From an uncultured Bacteroidota bacterium (lineage in GTDB: Bacteria > Bacteroidota > Bacteroidia > Bacteroidales > P3), in the NCBI GenBank assembly GCA_902791695.1, contig CADAWR010000002.1:1-64000 (forward strand): a stretch of DNA of 64,000 nucleotides, read 5' to 3'. The notes beneath the pieces were generated by a model, which saw nothing but the letters and a program-made list of their open reading frames with translations, ran no database searches and was not told the DNA's origin. The position numbers and the translations under genes are program-made. Positions 36,141 through 44,534 of this stretch are shown here, piece by piece (the stretch's first letter is position 1; every line of letters begins with the position of its first letter).

Positions 36141-37237
36141 GCCTGCAATGTGGTATAGTGGGACTTCCCAACGTGGGCAAGTCGACCCTCTTCAACTGCC
36201 TGAGCAACGCCAAAGCGCAGGCGGCCAACTTTCCCTTCTGCACCATAGAGCCCAATGTTGGCGTTATCACGGTGCCAGACGAGCGCCTGGCCAAACTTGT
36301 CGAAATTGAGCGACCGGCAAGTGTGGTGCCTGCCACCGTGGAGATAGTAGACATCGCAGGCCTCGTCAAGGGTGCCTCGAAAGGAGAAGGCCTCGGCAAC
36401 AAGTTCTTGGCCGACATACGCAACTGCGATGCCATCATCCATGTGCTGCGCTGCTTCGACGACGACAACATCACCCATGTCGACGGCACTGTTGACCCGG
36501 TGCGCGACAAACTAACAATAGATACCGAGCTGCAGTTCAAAGACCTCGAGACTATTGAGAACCGCTACGACAAGGAGGTCAAGAAAGGCAAAGCCGGTGG
36601 CGACGCACGCGCCAAGAAGCTGGTGGAGGTGATGGACCTCTACCGCGACGCCCTGCTGGCGGGCAAGAGTGCACGTACCGTGCAGCTCGACGACAACCAA
36701 GCCGAAGTGGCCAAGGACCTGATGCTCCTCACCACGAAGCCCGTCATCTATGTCTGCAACGTCGACGAGAGCGCCGTTGTCAACGGTAACAAATACTCCG
36801 AGGCCGTACGTGAGGCTGTGAAAGACGAGAATGCCGAGGTGCTGCTCATCGGTGCCGGTATCGAAGCCGACATAGCCGAACTTGAGACCTATGAGGAAAA
36901 ACAGATGTTCCTCGAAGACCTAGGCCTCAAGGAGAGCGGCGTCAACCGCCTCATCAAGGCCGCATATCGCCTGCTCGGCCTCCAGACCTTCCTCACCGCA
37001 GGTCCCAAGGAGTGCCGTGCATGGACATTCAAGAAAGGAATGAAAGCTCCTCAGACAGCGGGCATTATCCACTCTGACTTCGAGCGCGGCTTTATACGTG
37101 CCGAAGTCATCAAGTACGATGATTATGTCACTCTCGGTTCTGAAGCCAAGTGTCGCGAGGCAGGCAAGATAGCCGTCGAGGGTAAGGACTATGTCGTGCA
37201 GGACGGAGACATCATGCACTTCCGCTTCAACGTATAA
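36137..37237 (+). CDS. ychF: YchF/OLA1 ribosome-associated ATPase
   Basis: Conserved ATPase of the Obg-related family with an ATP- rather than GTP-selective NxxE-type motif. Walker [16 protein letters not shown] at residues 7-21, DIAGLVKGASKGEGLGNKFL near 72, VCNVDES (in place of NKxD) near 210, and the C-terminal TGS domain (AWTFKKGMKAPQTAGIIHSD). 366 residues, the normal length. Translation probably follows the GT2 gene through the four-base overlap. Confidence 0.96.
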   Translation: MSLQCGIVGLPNVGKSTLFNCLSNAKAQAANFPFCTIEPNVGVITVPDERLAKLVEIERPASVVPATVEIVDIAGLVKGASKGEGLGNKFLADIRNCDAIIHVLRCFDDDNITHVDGTVDPVRDKLTIDTELQFKDLETIENRYDKEVKKGKAGGDARAKKLVEVMDLYRDALLAGKSARTVQLDDNQAEVAKDLMLLTTKPVIYVCNVDESAVVNGNKYSEAVREAVKDENAEVLLIGAGIEADIAELETYEEKQMFLEDLGLKESGVNRLIKAAYRLLGLQTFLTAGPKECRAWTFKKGMKAPQTAGIIHSDFERGFIRAEVIKYDDYVTLGSEAKCREAGKIAVEGKDYVVQDGDIMHFRFNV

Positions 37238-39984
37238 TATTAAAGCCCATCAAAACCATCAAGCTCATATTGCCCATCATAGCCTTGGCGCTGTTAGCCT
37301 CCTGCTCCACGCAGAAGGCCAAGTGGGCCAATGTGCAGTACCACAACGTCACCTGTCACTACAACGTGTGGTGGAACGGCAATGAGAGCCTCAAGGAGGG
37401 CCGCGAGAAGCTCTTCAAGGCAGCAGTAGACGACTACACGATGCTGCTGCAGCCCGAGAACCTCGGTACCGAGGACAACGCCCGCAGTGTCAACCCTGAG
37501 ATGGACCGTGCCATAGAGAAAGGCGTCAAAGGTATCAAGAAACACAGCATCTTCGTCAAGGGCGAGGAGCACGTGCCCTACATCAAAGAGTGCTATCTGC
37601 TTACCGCCTACGCCACCTTCTACAAGCAGGACTATGTCTCCACCGCCAACACCTGCAACATACTCATCTCCCAGTTCCCCGGCACCCGAGCCGGCGACGA
37701 GGGCGCAGTGCTTCTGGCGCGTTGTTACATAAGAGAGAAGCGCTATGCCGAAGCCGAAGCGGCTCTCGACCAGCTGGTCATGAACCTCGGCAAGGGCAAC
37801 TTCTCACGCTCACAGCGCGACAAGCTCTACACCGCCATGGTGGAGGCCACCGTGCCGCAGGAGAAATACAAGAAGGCTGTCGAATACATTCGCCTCGCCA
37901 TCGAGAGCTCTTCCGGCAACCGCGCCAAAGCCCGCCTCACGTTCCTCATGGCGCAGATTTACCAGATGCTTGACAAGCGCCCCGTGGCCGCCAAGTACTA
38001 CCACAAAGTCCTGTCCTACAGCCCAGAGTACGTGATGGAGTTCAACGCACGCCTCGGTGAGGCCTCCTGTGCCGACCTCGAACACAGCGACATCGCCAAG
38101 CTCGAGAAGCAGCTCGACGCCATGCTGCGCGACAAGAAGAACGAAGAATACCGCGACCAGATATACTATGCCAAAGGCGAGATGTTCCTCGGCGTAAAGG
38201 ACGCCCAGCGCGCCTGCGACAACTACCGCCTCTCGGTGGCTGTCTCCAAGAACAACCCATCCTGCAAGGCTCGTTCGGCCATACGCCTCGGCGAGGTGCT
38301 CTACGAGCAGTACGAGAACTACGATATGGCGCAGCTGTACTACGACACCGCCATGCAGATCATCAAACCAGACTACCCACGCTACAACGCCGTCAAAAAC
38401 CGCCACTCCATCCTCACCGAGCTCGTATCCTTTACGCGCGTCTATGAGCACAATGACAGCATCGTGGCTGTGGCTTCAATGCCCGAGGCCGAACGGATGG
38501 CTCTGATACAAGCCACCATAGACACCCTCAAGAAGCGTGAGGAAGAGGCCAAGGAGCGCGAGCTGCTGGCCGAGATGATGGCCGAAGCCAAAACGCAGCA
38601 AAACACCCTCAACGGCGACTGGTACTTCTACAACTCCAACACCGTGCAGAAGGGCAAGGAGACCTTCCGCCAGCGCTGGGGTGTGCGTGCTCTCGAAGAC
38701 ATGTGGTTCCTCTCCAACAAGACGCTCCTCACCATGCAGGTGCCCGATGAGGAGTTGGAGGAGGACGACAGCGACACCACCGATGTGGCCGACGCCGACT
38801 CAAGCAATCTGGCAACCAAGCAATCAGGCAATAAATACGGCAACCCCGACAACCCCCACGACATAGCCTACTACCTCAAGGACCTCCCAACCAGCCAGCA
38901 ACAGCTCGACTCCATCGACTCGCTGACCTCTGCTGCCCTGCTCGGCGCTGCCTACATATATTATGACGGCATCCACAACACGCCGCGAGCCCTCGAATGT
39001 TACCTGCGCCTCGCCAAAGACTACACCTCCTACGACGACATCGTGCAGGCTTTCTTCATGCTCTACCGCATATACGACAGGCAAGGCAACACTCCGCAGG
39101 CCAACTACTACCGCGACATGGTGCTGCGTGGCTTCCCCGACTCCGACTTCGCCAACCTCATTCGCGACAACGAATACTACCGCGAGCTGATAGCACGCGA
39201 CCAGCGCATCGAGGACGACTATGCGCGCCTCTACGACCTCTACCAGTCGCGCCGCTACTCGTCCGTCATCACCCTCGCTGACCAGGCCGAGGAACTGTAC
39301 CCCGCCAACGCCATGCTGCCGCGCTTCCGCTTCTGGCGCGCCCTTGCTGTGGCGGCACGCGGCGACACCAAGGAAGCCGTCAGCCAGCTGCAGGCCATCG
39401 TTAACGCCGCCGCCTCAAGCGACAGCATCGGCCCCATAGCGCAGGCACAGATAGAGCTGCTCCTCAACGACAGCACACGTCTCGCTTCCGCCGACAGCGA
39501 AGAGATAACACCCGCCGACGAGCGCCGCGCCAAGCAGCCGGTGGCCGCCATGCAACCCAGCAAGCCTGTTGCCGAAGAAGAGGAGCTGCCCGAGGAGGCA
39601 CGCGTCTACCGCTACCGTGAGCGCCAGCAGTACTACGCCGTCATCATTGTAGACGACCGCCGCGTTAAGGCCACTGAACTGCAATACAAGCTGTCCGACT
39701 TCAACACCCAGTACTACAGCAACTCCGGCTACAAGGTCAACGCCCTCCTCTTCACCGACACCACGCAGCTCATCACCATTCACCGTTTCGTCGACGACCA
39801 GGAGGCCATGGCCTACTACCGCCACCTCACCAGCGACGAAAGCCCCCTGCGCCAGCTCGCCGACACCGACCACACCGAATTCATCATCTCGACCCAGAAC
39901 TACGCCACCTTCTACAACCGCAAGAACATAGAAGCCTACATGGCCTTTTTCCGCAAATACTATCTTAACAAGAAAAGTCAATAA
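37237..39984 (+). CDS. SprE/PorW-like TPR lipoprotein (type IX secretion associated)
   Basis: A protein of about 900 residues whose first part reads NVTCHYNVWWNGNESLKEGR and NPEMDRAIEKGVKGIKKHSI, the pattern of SprE (Flavobacterium) and PorW (Porphyromonas), lipoproteins needed for type IX secretion. TPR-like helix pairs follow and a C-terminal domain with YYAVIIVDDRRVKATELQ. The start is odd: an in-frame TTG at 37270 would give a signal peptide without its positive end, while the frame stays open upstream and reads ILKPIKTIKLILPIIALALL before the lipobox LASC. No ATG is available there, so a non-ATG start (for example ATA at 37237) or a lost start codon is possible; I give the outer limit. 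Confidence 0.72.
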   Translation: MLKPIKTIKLILPIIALALLASCSTQKAKWANVQYHNVTCHYNVWWNGNESLKEGREKLFKAAVDDYTMLLQPENLGTEDNARSVNPEMDRAIEKGVKGIKKHSIFVKGEEHVPYIKECYLLTAYATFYKQDYVSTANTCNILISQFPGTRAGDEGAVLLARCYIREKRYAEAEAALDQLVMNLGKGNFSRSQRDKLYTAMVEATVPQEKYKKAVEYIRLAIESSSGNRAKARLTFLMAQIYQMLDKRPVAAKYYHKVLSYSPEYVMEFNARLGEASCADLEHSDIAKLEKQLDAMLRDKKNEEYRDQIYYAKGEMFLGVKDAQRACDNYRLSVAVSKNNPSCKARSAIRLGEVLYEQYENYDMAQLYYDTAMQIIKPDYPRYNAVKNRHSILTELVSFTRVYEHNDSIVAVASMPEAERMALIQATIDTLKKREEEAKERELLAEMMAEAKTQQNTLNGDWYFYNSNTVQKGKETFRQRWGVRALEDMWFLSNKTLLTMQVPDEELEEDDSDTTDVADADSSNLATKQSGNKYGNPDNPHDIAYYLKDLPTSQQQLDSIDSLTSAALLGAAYIYYDGIHNTPRALECYLRLAKDYTSYDDIVQAFFMLYRIYDRQGNTPQANYYRDMVLRGFPDSDFANLIRDNEYYRELIARDQRIEDDYARLYDLYQSRRYSSVITLADQAEELYPANAMLPRFRFWRALAVAARGDTKEAVSQLQAIVNAAASSDSIGPIAQAQIELLLNDSTRLASADSEEITPADERRAKQPVAAMQPSKPVAEEEELPEEARVYRYRERQQYYAVIIVDDRRVKATELQYKLSDFNTQYYSNSGYKVNALLFTDTTQLITIHRFVDDQEAMAYYRHLTSDESPLRQLADTDHTEFIISTQNYATFYNRKNIEAYMAFFRKYYLNKKSQ

Positions 39985-39996
39985 ATAATAAATATT

Positions 39997-40389
39997 ATGG
40001 CAAAGACAATGGAAATGGAAAGCACCGCCATCAACATCATCACCGATGGCACATTGGTAAAGGGCGACATCACCGCAACCGGTGACTTCCGCCTCGACGG
40101 CACCCTCGAAGGCAACATTCAGCTCAACGGCAAGCTCGTCGTCGGCGACTCCGGTGTCGTCAACGGCAACGTCCTCTGCCAGAACGCCAACATCATAGGC
40201 ACCGTCAACGGCAACCTCTCCGTCAAAGAGCTCCTCTCGCTCCATGCCTCCGCCCGCGTCCGTGGCGACATCCTCATCAACAAGCTCTCCATCGAGCCCG
40301 GCGCCGTCTTCTCCGGCAAATGCCGCATGATTGACGAGGTCAAGGCCCAGCACGAGCAGGCTCCCGAAGAAGCACCCGCCGAAGCTTGA
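39997..40389 (+). CDS. Bactofilin
   Basis: Polymer-forming cytoskeletal protein of 130 residues. The DUF583 beta-helix repeats are clear: GTLVKGDITATGDFRLDGTL, EGNIQLNGKLVVGDSGVVNG, and ARVRGDILINKLSIEPGAVF. Flexible acidic Ala/Glu tail. Bactofilins build static filaments that shape the cell wall. It overlaps the next gene (TGATG). Confidence 0.92.
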   Translation: MAKTMEMESTAINIITDGTLVKGDITATGDFRLDGTLEGNIQLNGKLVVGDSGVVNGNVLCQNANIIGTVNGNLSVKELLSLHASARVRGDILINKLSIEPGAVFSGKCRMIDEVKAQHEQAPEEAPAEA

Positions 40390-41813
40390 TGGAACGCCTC
40401 AAAGAACTCTTCGCCGCCTGGGCCTCCGAACCCTGTGCGGAATGTCTCGCCATTGGTGCCAGCAGCGGCTCGTCGCGCCGCTACTATCGCCTCGTGGGCA
40501 CTGCGCACCAGTGTGTCGGCGCCGTGGCCGACAATGTCCCAGAGAACCGCGCCTTCTTCGCCTACACGCGTCATCTGTATGCAAAGGGGATGCCCGTCCC
40601 CGAGCTCTACATTGTCGACAGCGACGAGCGCCACTATCTGCAGCAGGACCTCGGCGACCAGACGCTCTACGGTCTCCTCTACGAGAAGAAGCAGAAGGGT
40701 GGGGGCTTCGACGCCGAGATGCTGGCCCTCTACCGGCAGGCCCTTGCCGACCTTGCCGCCATCCAGCAGGCAGGCGCCGACCTTGACTTCAGCGTCGCCT
40801 ATCCGCGTGCCGCCTTCGACCGCCGCTCCATACTCTGGGACCTCAACTACTTCAAGTACCACTTCCTCAAACTCCTCGACATACCCTTCGACGAAGAGCC
40901 CCTCGAGAACGACTTCAACACCCTCGCCGACTACCTCCTCTCCGCCGACACCGGCTACTTCCTCTACCGCGACTTCAACCCACGCAACATCATGCTGGCC
41001 GACGGTAAATTGTTCTACATCGACTACCAAGGCGGACGTCAGGGAGCCGCGCAGTACGACGTCGCCTCCCTCCTCTACAGCGCCAAGAGCGACCTGCCCG
41101 ACCCCATACGCCGCGAGCTCCTTGGCCACTACCTCGACGTGCGCGGCCTCAGAGGTGACGCCCGGCGCCAGTGGACCGACCTCTACTACGCCTACGTCCT
41201 CATCCGCATACTGCAGACCCTCGGCGCCTACGGCTATCGCGGCCTCTTCCAGCGCAAACCCTACTTCCTCCAGAGCATCCCGCTGGCCATCAACAATCTG
41301 CGCACCCTCATCAATGACCACCCGCTGCCGATAGCGCTACCGGAGATAGCTCGTATTGTAGAGACGTTTCATGAAACGTCTCCTGATAATAGAACCACCC
41401 TCAATGAACCGTCTAATGAAACGGCTCTACAGGTTTCGGTGAGCAGCTTCAGCTACAAGCAGGGGTTGCCGGAGGACCGCTCCGGCAACGGTGGCGGCCA
41501 TATATTCGACTGCCGCGCGCTGCCTAACCCCGGGCGTTACCCCGAGTACAAGACCTATACCGGCAAAGACCGTCCCGTAATAGAATTCCTGCAGCGCGAG
41601 GATGCTGTGTCCACATTCCTCGACCACGCCGAAGCCATAGTCAGCCAAAGCGTCGACAAATACTTAGAGCGCCACTTCACCCACCTCAGCGTAGCCTTCG
41701 GCTGCACCGGTGGCCAGCACCGCTCCGTCTACTGCGCCGAGCAGCTCGCCGCCCGCCTCCGTCGGCGCTACCCCATGGTCAACGTCGTCGTCACACACCG
41801 CGAACAGGACTGA
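40389..41813 (+). CDS. Fusion of aminoglycoside-phosphotransferase-like kinase and RapZ C-terminal domain
   Basis: Residues 1-310 are an APH/choline-kinase-like domain (catalytic loop YRDFNPRNIMLADGKLFYID near residue 196, RYYRLV nucleotide loop near the N-terminus). Residues about 350-475 are the RapZ C-terminal domain (FSYKQGLPE, HIFDCRALPNPGRY, VAFGCTGGQHRSVYCAEQLA). In E. coli RapZ this domain binds the small RNA GlmZ and GlcN6P; the Bacteroidota fusion is common but its role is not fixed. The linker (IVETFHETSPDNRTTLNEPS) is encoded by palindromic repeat DNA at 41358-41430. The ATG at 40389 is chosen over a TTG three bases earlier. Confidence 0.88.
   Translation: MERLKELFAAWASEPCAECLAIGASSGSSRRYYRLVGTAHQCVGAVADNVPENRAFFAYTRHLYAKGMPVPELYIVDSDERHYLQQDLGDQTLYGLLYEKKQKGGGFDAEMLALYRQALADLAAIQQAGADLDFSVAYPRAAFDRRSILWDLNYFKYHFLKLLDIPFDEEPLENDFNTLADYLLSADTGYFLYRDFNPRNIMLADGKLFYIDYQGGRQGAAQYDVASLLYSAKSDLPDPIRRELLGHYLDVRGLRGDARRQWTDLYYAYVLIRILQTLGAYGYRGLFQRKPYFLQSIPLAINNLRTLINDHPLPIALPEIARIVETFHETSPDNRTTLNEPSNETALQVSVSSFSYKQGLPEDRSGNGGGHIFDCRALPNPGRYPEYKTYTGKDRPVIEFLQREDAVSTFLDHAEAIVSQSVDKYLERHFTHLSVAFGCTGGQHRSVYCAEQLAARLRRRYPMVNVVVTHREQD
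41358..41430. repeat. REP-like palindromes inside the APH-RapZ gene linker
   Basis: GAGACGTTTCATGAAACGTCTC at 41360-41381 is a perfect palindrome, and ACCGTCTAATGAAACGG at 41408-41424 is a related decayed copy. The same motif family occurs in intergenic DNA at 28891-28918. A further perfect hairpin, TTGCCGGAG / CTCCGGCAA, is at 41464-41486. Confidence 0.8.
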
Positions 41814-42390
41814 CCTTCTCCTACCCATCTCTCGTCCTTCTCCTACCCATCTCATACCCCCACAGGTGGCACATATTTGAATTGGTTTCTCAGTATGTCA
41901 AAGAACTCTCTCTTGGAATTCCGATGCAAAGATACGACCATTTTTCTTGGGGTTCGGTGTTTAGCGGTGTTTAGCGGCGGATTTCGTGCGATTATGGTGT
42001 TTAACGGCGAATTAAACGAATTACACGAAGGCTACGTTGGTTATTATTTAACGGCGAATTGAACGAATCTGGCGAAATGGTGCGGGCGCCGGTCAAGTGC
42101 TGGCGAATTACTCGAATTTTGGTCGGCGAACCGGATGAGCCAAGTGCCATTTTGACATAAAAAGACCCTTCAAATGTGGAGAAAGGGCGATTTTCTGCGA
42201 CGATGATATGTGCGCCAAGTAGGGAGGAATGTGTCGGAAAGAAGTGTTTCTTGTCAGTTTTGGGGGCTTGGAGAGGGGAATTTTGATGTAAACTGTCCCG
42301 CAATGAGGGTTGGCAAAGGTGGTGACGGATGTTAAGCGGCCTGGTAATGTATTGTTTATTTGCTAATTAAGTGAAATTGACTGGAGCATT
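41814..42390. other. Gene-free stretch with relict promoter and AATTCG-type direct repeats
   Basis: No protein-coding frame is convincing. A leftward TATCTTTG box (minus strand, 41930-41937) has no gene to serve. Between 41960 and 42130 short related words recur (GGCGAATTAAACGAATTAC, GGCGAATTGAACGAATC, GGCGAATTACTCGAATTTT), as in decayed intergenic repeats. Confidence 0.55.
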
Positions 42391-42541
42391 CATGACAATA
42401 TGACAATATGACAATTGATTTTTGAGGGGTGACAATTCCTCTTATTCTTATCTATATATCTATATATTAATTAGTTATATATTATATAAAAGGGATATTG
42501 CCATTCATTTTTTTTTATTGTCATATTGTCATATTGTCATG
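42391..42541. repeat. Inverted-repeat unit A
   Basis: Perfect 25-base arms at 42391-42415 (repeats of ATGACAAT) and 42517-42541 flank an AT-rich loop of 101 bases with a TATATATTAATTAG core. First of three consecutive units of the same design. Confidence 0.9.
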
Positions 42542-42587
42542 GTGTTTCTCACACATCTTTGAGTCTTAACTGGTTAAGTTGATTTAG

Positions 42588-42733
42588 CGTTCCAGTTCCA
42601 GTTGTTCCAATTGTTTTTTGATGGGTGCCATTTCCTTCATTCTTTATATATATTATTAATTATTAATAAGTTATATAGTATAAGAAAGGAACGGGTATCC
42701 CTTTTTTTAATTGGAACAACTGGAACTGGAACG
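42588..42733. repeat. Inverted-repeat unit B
   Basis: Perfect 25-base arms at 42588-42612 (CGTTCCAGTTCCAGTTGTTC...) and 42709-42733 flank a 96-base loop containing TTAATTATTAATAAG. Arms are alignable with unit C but differ at four positions, each compensated on the other arm. Confidence 0.9.
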
Positions 42734-42792
42734 GATATTGGTACATCATTCCCCTACAAGGCATTGGTTTTTAGCTTTATAAGTTGACCGAG

Positions 42793-42957
42793 CGTTACAG
42801 TTACAGTTGTTACAGTTGTTTTTAAGGTGTATCTAACTTTCATAATCATCATCCTTTATTATATATATATTTAATTATTAATATATTATAAGATTATAAG
42901 GAATTAACGAGTAAAATGGTATCCCATTTTTTAACTGTAACAACTGTAACTGTAACG
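42793..42957. repeat. Inverted-repeat unit C
   Basis: Perfect 25-base arms at 42793-42817 (CGTTACAGTTACAGTTGTTA...) and 42933-42957 flank a 115-base loop with TTAATTATTAATAT. The spacing between unit starts A, B and C is about 200 bases. Confidence 0.9.
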
Positions 42958-43002
42958 GAACAAAAACCAAACATTCTCTCTATCAAGCCCTCCCCGTCGA
43001 GT

Positions 43003-43020
43003 GTTGCAGTTGTTGCAGTT
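43003..43020. repeat. Half-unit D
   Basis: GTTGCAGTTGTTGCAGTT resembles the left arm of units B and C about 210 bases further on, but a matching right arm is not present. The flanking 43021-43270 has no gene. Confidence 0.6.
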
Positions 43021-43275
43021 CTTAATAGAGCGACAGGACCGCCCATCCGTAATGGCAACGGTGTAACAAGGCCATCCATTCGCCATTTCGACCATCCTTC
43101 AACTATCGTTCGACCATCCTTTAACCATTATATATGGTAAAACTATGGTTAAGTTATTTTAGAAATATGTTTGAAATACCCGATGAATGACGAGTTAACT
43201 ACGACCATAGCATAAAGACACTCTTCTGCGAGGTGAACGACAAATAACAAATGTCCACAAATTTTCATGAATTAT

Positions 43276-43306
43276 TTTGCCGGTTCGTAATTATTTTGTA
43301 CTTTTG
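43276..43306 (+). promoter_or_regulatory. Full Bacteroidota promoter TTTG-N19-TACTTTTG
   Basis: TTTG at 43276-43279 and TACTTTTG at 43299-43306 are separated by exactly 19 bases, the phylum consensus. It would start a transcript near 43312, just before the structured leader. Confidence 0.85.
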
Positions 43307-43344
43307 CAGTCGCAAACGGGGAGAAAAACGTTTGCTATAATAGA

Positions 43345-43507
43345 TAGAAGCGTTATGCTTCCTTGTACTTGAGAACGTCGGAACTTTTCAAGTGGAATTA
43401 TCAAGGTTGTATAATGGCTTCACGCTGATAGCGTGGGCTGTTATTACATTCGATAATTCAGGTTTCCGACGACCTTCAAGTACGATGTGAGACATACAGG
43501 CCCACGC
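43345..43507 (+). ncRNA. Predicted structured RNA element, copy 1 (leader of the accessory gene trio)
   Basis: After a small hairpin (AAGCGTTATGCTT) the RNA folds into an interrupted long stem: GTACTTGA (43365-43372) with TCAAGTAC (43476-43483), GTCGGAA (43377-43383) with TTCCGAC (43464-43470), GAATTATC (43395-43402) with GATAATTC (43452-43459), and an apical CACGC-TGATA-GCGTG hairpin (43421-43435). GCGTGGGC can also pair with GCCCACGC at 43500-43507. A second copy with the same layout and different bases is at 53005-53153. No match to a known RNA class was recognised. Confidence 0.7.
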
Positions 43508-43581
43508 TTCTTTTGTGTACCCGCCATCATGGGCTGGATGGCGAAGTGGTTGCGCCCGACACAAACAAGGGAATTTAAAAT

Positions 43582-43941
43582 ATGAATATAATACTTGCTG
43601 TCACCGCAATTATTCTGTGTACCATTGGTTTGTCATTAGGTAGTGCGGCATCTATTGCAGAAGTCAATCGTCCAAGAACAGGGATTGCATTAATAATATC
43701 AATTGTGGCATTTATTATAGCAATCATCTCCATGGGATTAGCTTGGTATTGGGCAGTAATTATTGCAATTCCTATCGCGATATTTATTCCGATGCTGATT
43801 GCGGCTGCAATAAGCGGAACACATACACAATGGGCTCTTGACAATATGTGTAGATTTGGTTCCCAGGGATATTCTGAGATAAAAATAATGGCTTGGGTAT
43901 TTGCCGGATTGATAATATCTATCATTGCAATAGTGTTATAA
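43582..43941 (+). CDS. Hypothetical four-helix membrane protein
   Basis: A 119-residue protein made almost wholly of hydrophobic segments (IILAVTAIILCTIGLSLG, TGIALIISIVAFIIAIISMG, YWAVIIAIPIAIFIPMLIAA, MAWVFAGLIISIIAIVL). It resembles small DUF4190-like membrane proteins in layout but I cannot name the family. The codons are AT-rich compared with the core genes. Its TAA overlaps the next ATG, so the two are translated together. It is the first gene after the structured leader. Confidence 0.7.
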   Translation: MNIILAVTAIILCTIGLSLGSAASIAEVNRPRTGIALIISIVAFIIAIISMGLAWYWAVIIAIPIAIFIPMLIAAAISGTHTQWALDNMCRFGSQGYSEIKIMAWVFAGLIISIIAIVL

Positions 43942-44507
43942 TGAACTATCACGAAAAAGAAATAGCGCAAAAGGAATCTTTTCTTATGCATATTACTGGC
44001 GATTTCTATGATTTCGTCTCGGATTTTGCAATACCAATAGTTCGCATTGGCACTCCTGTATTCTTTGTATTGCTGGGGCTTACTTTTGTCTGTCATTGGA
44101 GTATCGTCTGCGACTTGTTCTCTATTGCAAGCGGGTTTTCCATTTTGTTTATTGCATACATTATTTCGCTAATATTCATCATTGACAGATTGCTGCTATA
44201 TCGTGTTTTCAAGTCAAAATCTCCCCAATATTCGCTAACTGCAATATGGGGGATTGTTTTGATAGTAGTAGGTATTGCTGCATGCATACTAACGAACAAC
44301 CACAAAAAACAATACAGGTTTGAATGTACCGAATGGTATGTGGACGAACCCAACGGCATTTATCATTGGAACGATAAATGTAAGAGAATGAGTACGTCCA
44401 CCTATACGGCAAAAGGCTACGAGTTTTGCGACAAAGGTTTGGCATTATGTGACTACTGCAAAGAAGAAATGGATGAATATGAGCCAGAGCCTATACGTAA
44501 AACATAA
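43941..44507 (+). CDS. Membrane protein with a C-terminal Cys/His metal-binding motif
   Basis: Three membrane segments lie at about residues 35-60, 65-85 and 98-116. The soluble tail ends YHWNDKCKRMSTSTYTAKG followed by YEFCDKGLALCDYCKEEM. The spacing Y-H-x3-C ... C-x2-C resembles the small zinc-binding module of Ada-like proteins found in many Bacteroidota proteins (YHxxxCxx...PCxxC). No enzymatic domain is present. The start ATG at 43941 overlaps the stop of the previous gene (TAATG). Confidence 0.68.
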   Translation: MNYHEKEIAQKESFLMHITGDFYDFVSDFAIPIVRIGTPVFFVLLGLTFVCHWSIVCDLFSIASGFSILFIAYIISLIFIIDRLLLYRVFKSKSPQYSLTAIWGIVLIVVGIAACILTNNHKKQYRFECTEWYVDEPNGIYHWNDKCKRMSTSTYTAKGYEFCDKGLALCDYCKEEMDEYEPEPIRKT

Positions 44508-44534
44508 TTATTAACATAATTTCATGTTGAAACA

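Noticed and set aside
41930-41937. Leftward TATCTTTG promoter box
   Set aside because: No minus-strand gene follows; probably a remnant.
42391-42957. CRISPR or insertion sequence for the inverted-repeat units
   Set aside because: No repeat-spacer pattern and no transposase; loops hold no gene.
43345-43507. Retron msr/msd or 6S RNA identity for the RNA element
   Set aside because: No reverse transcriptase is near, and two unlike copies ahead of accessory genes do not fit a single-copy 6S RNA.
43530-43570. tRNA-like start (GGCTGGATGGCGAAGTGG)
   Set aside because: No complete cloverleaf and no 3' acceptor end could be found.
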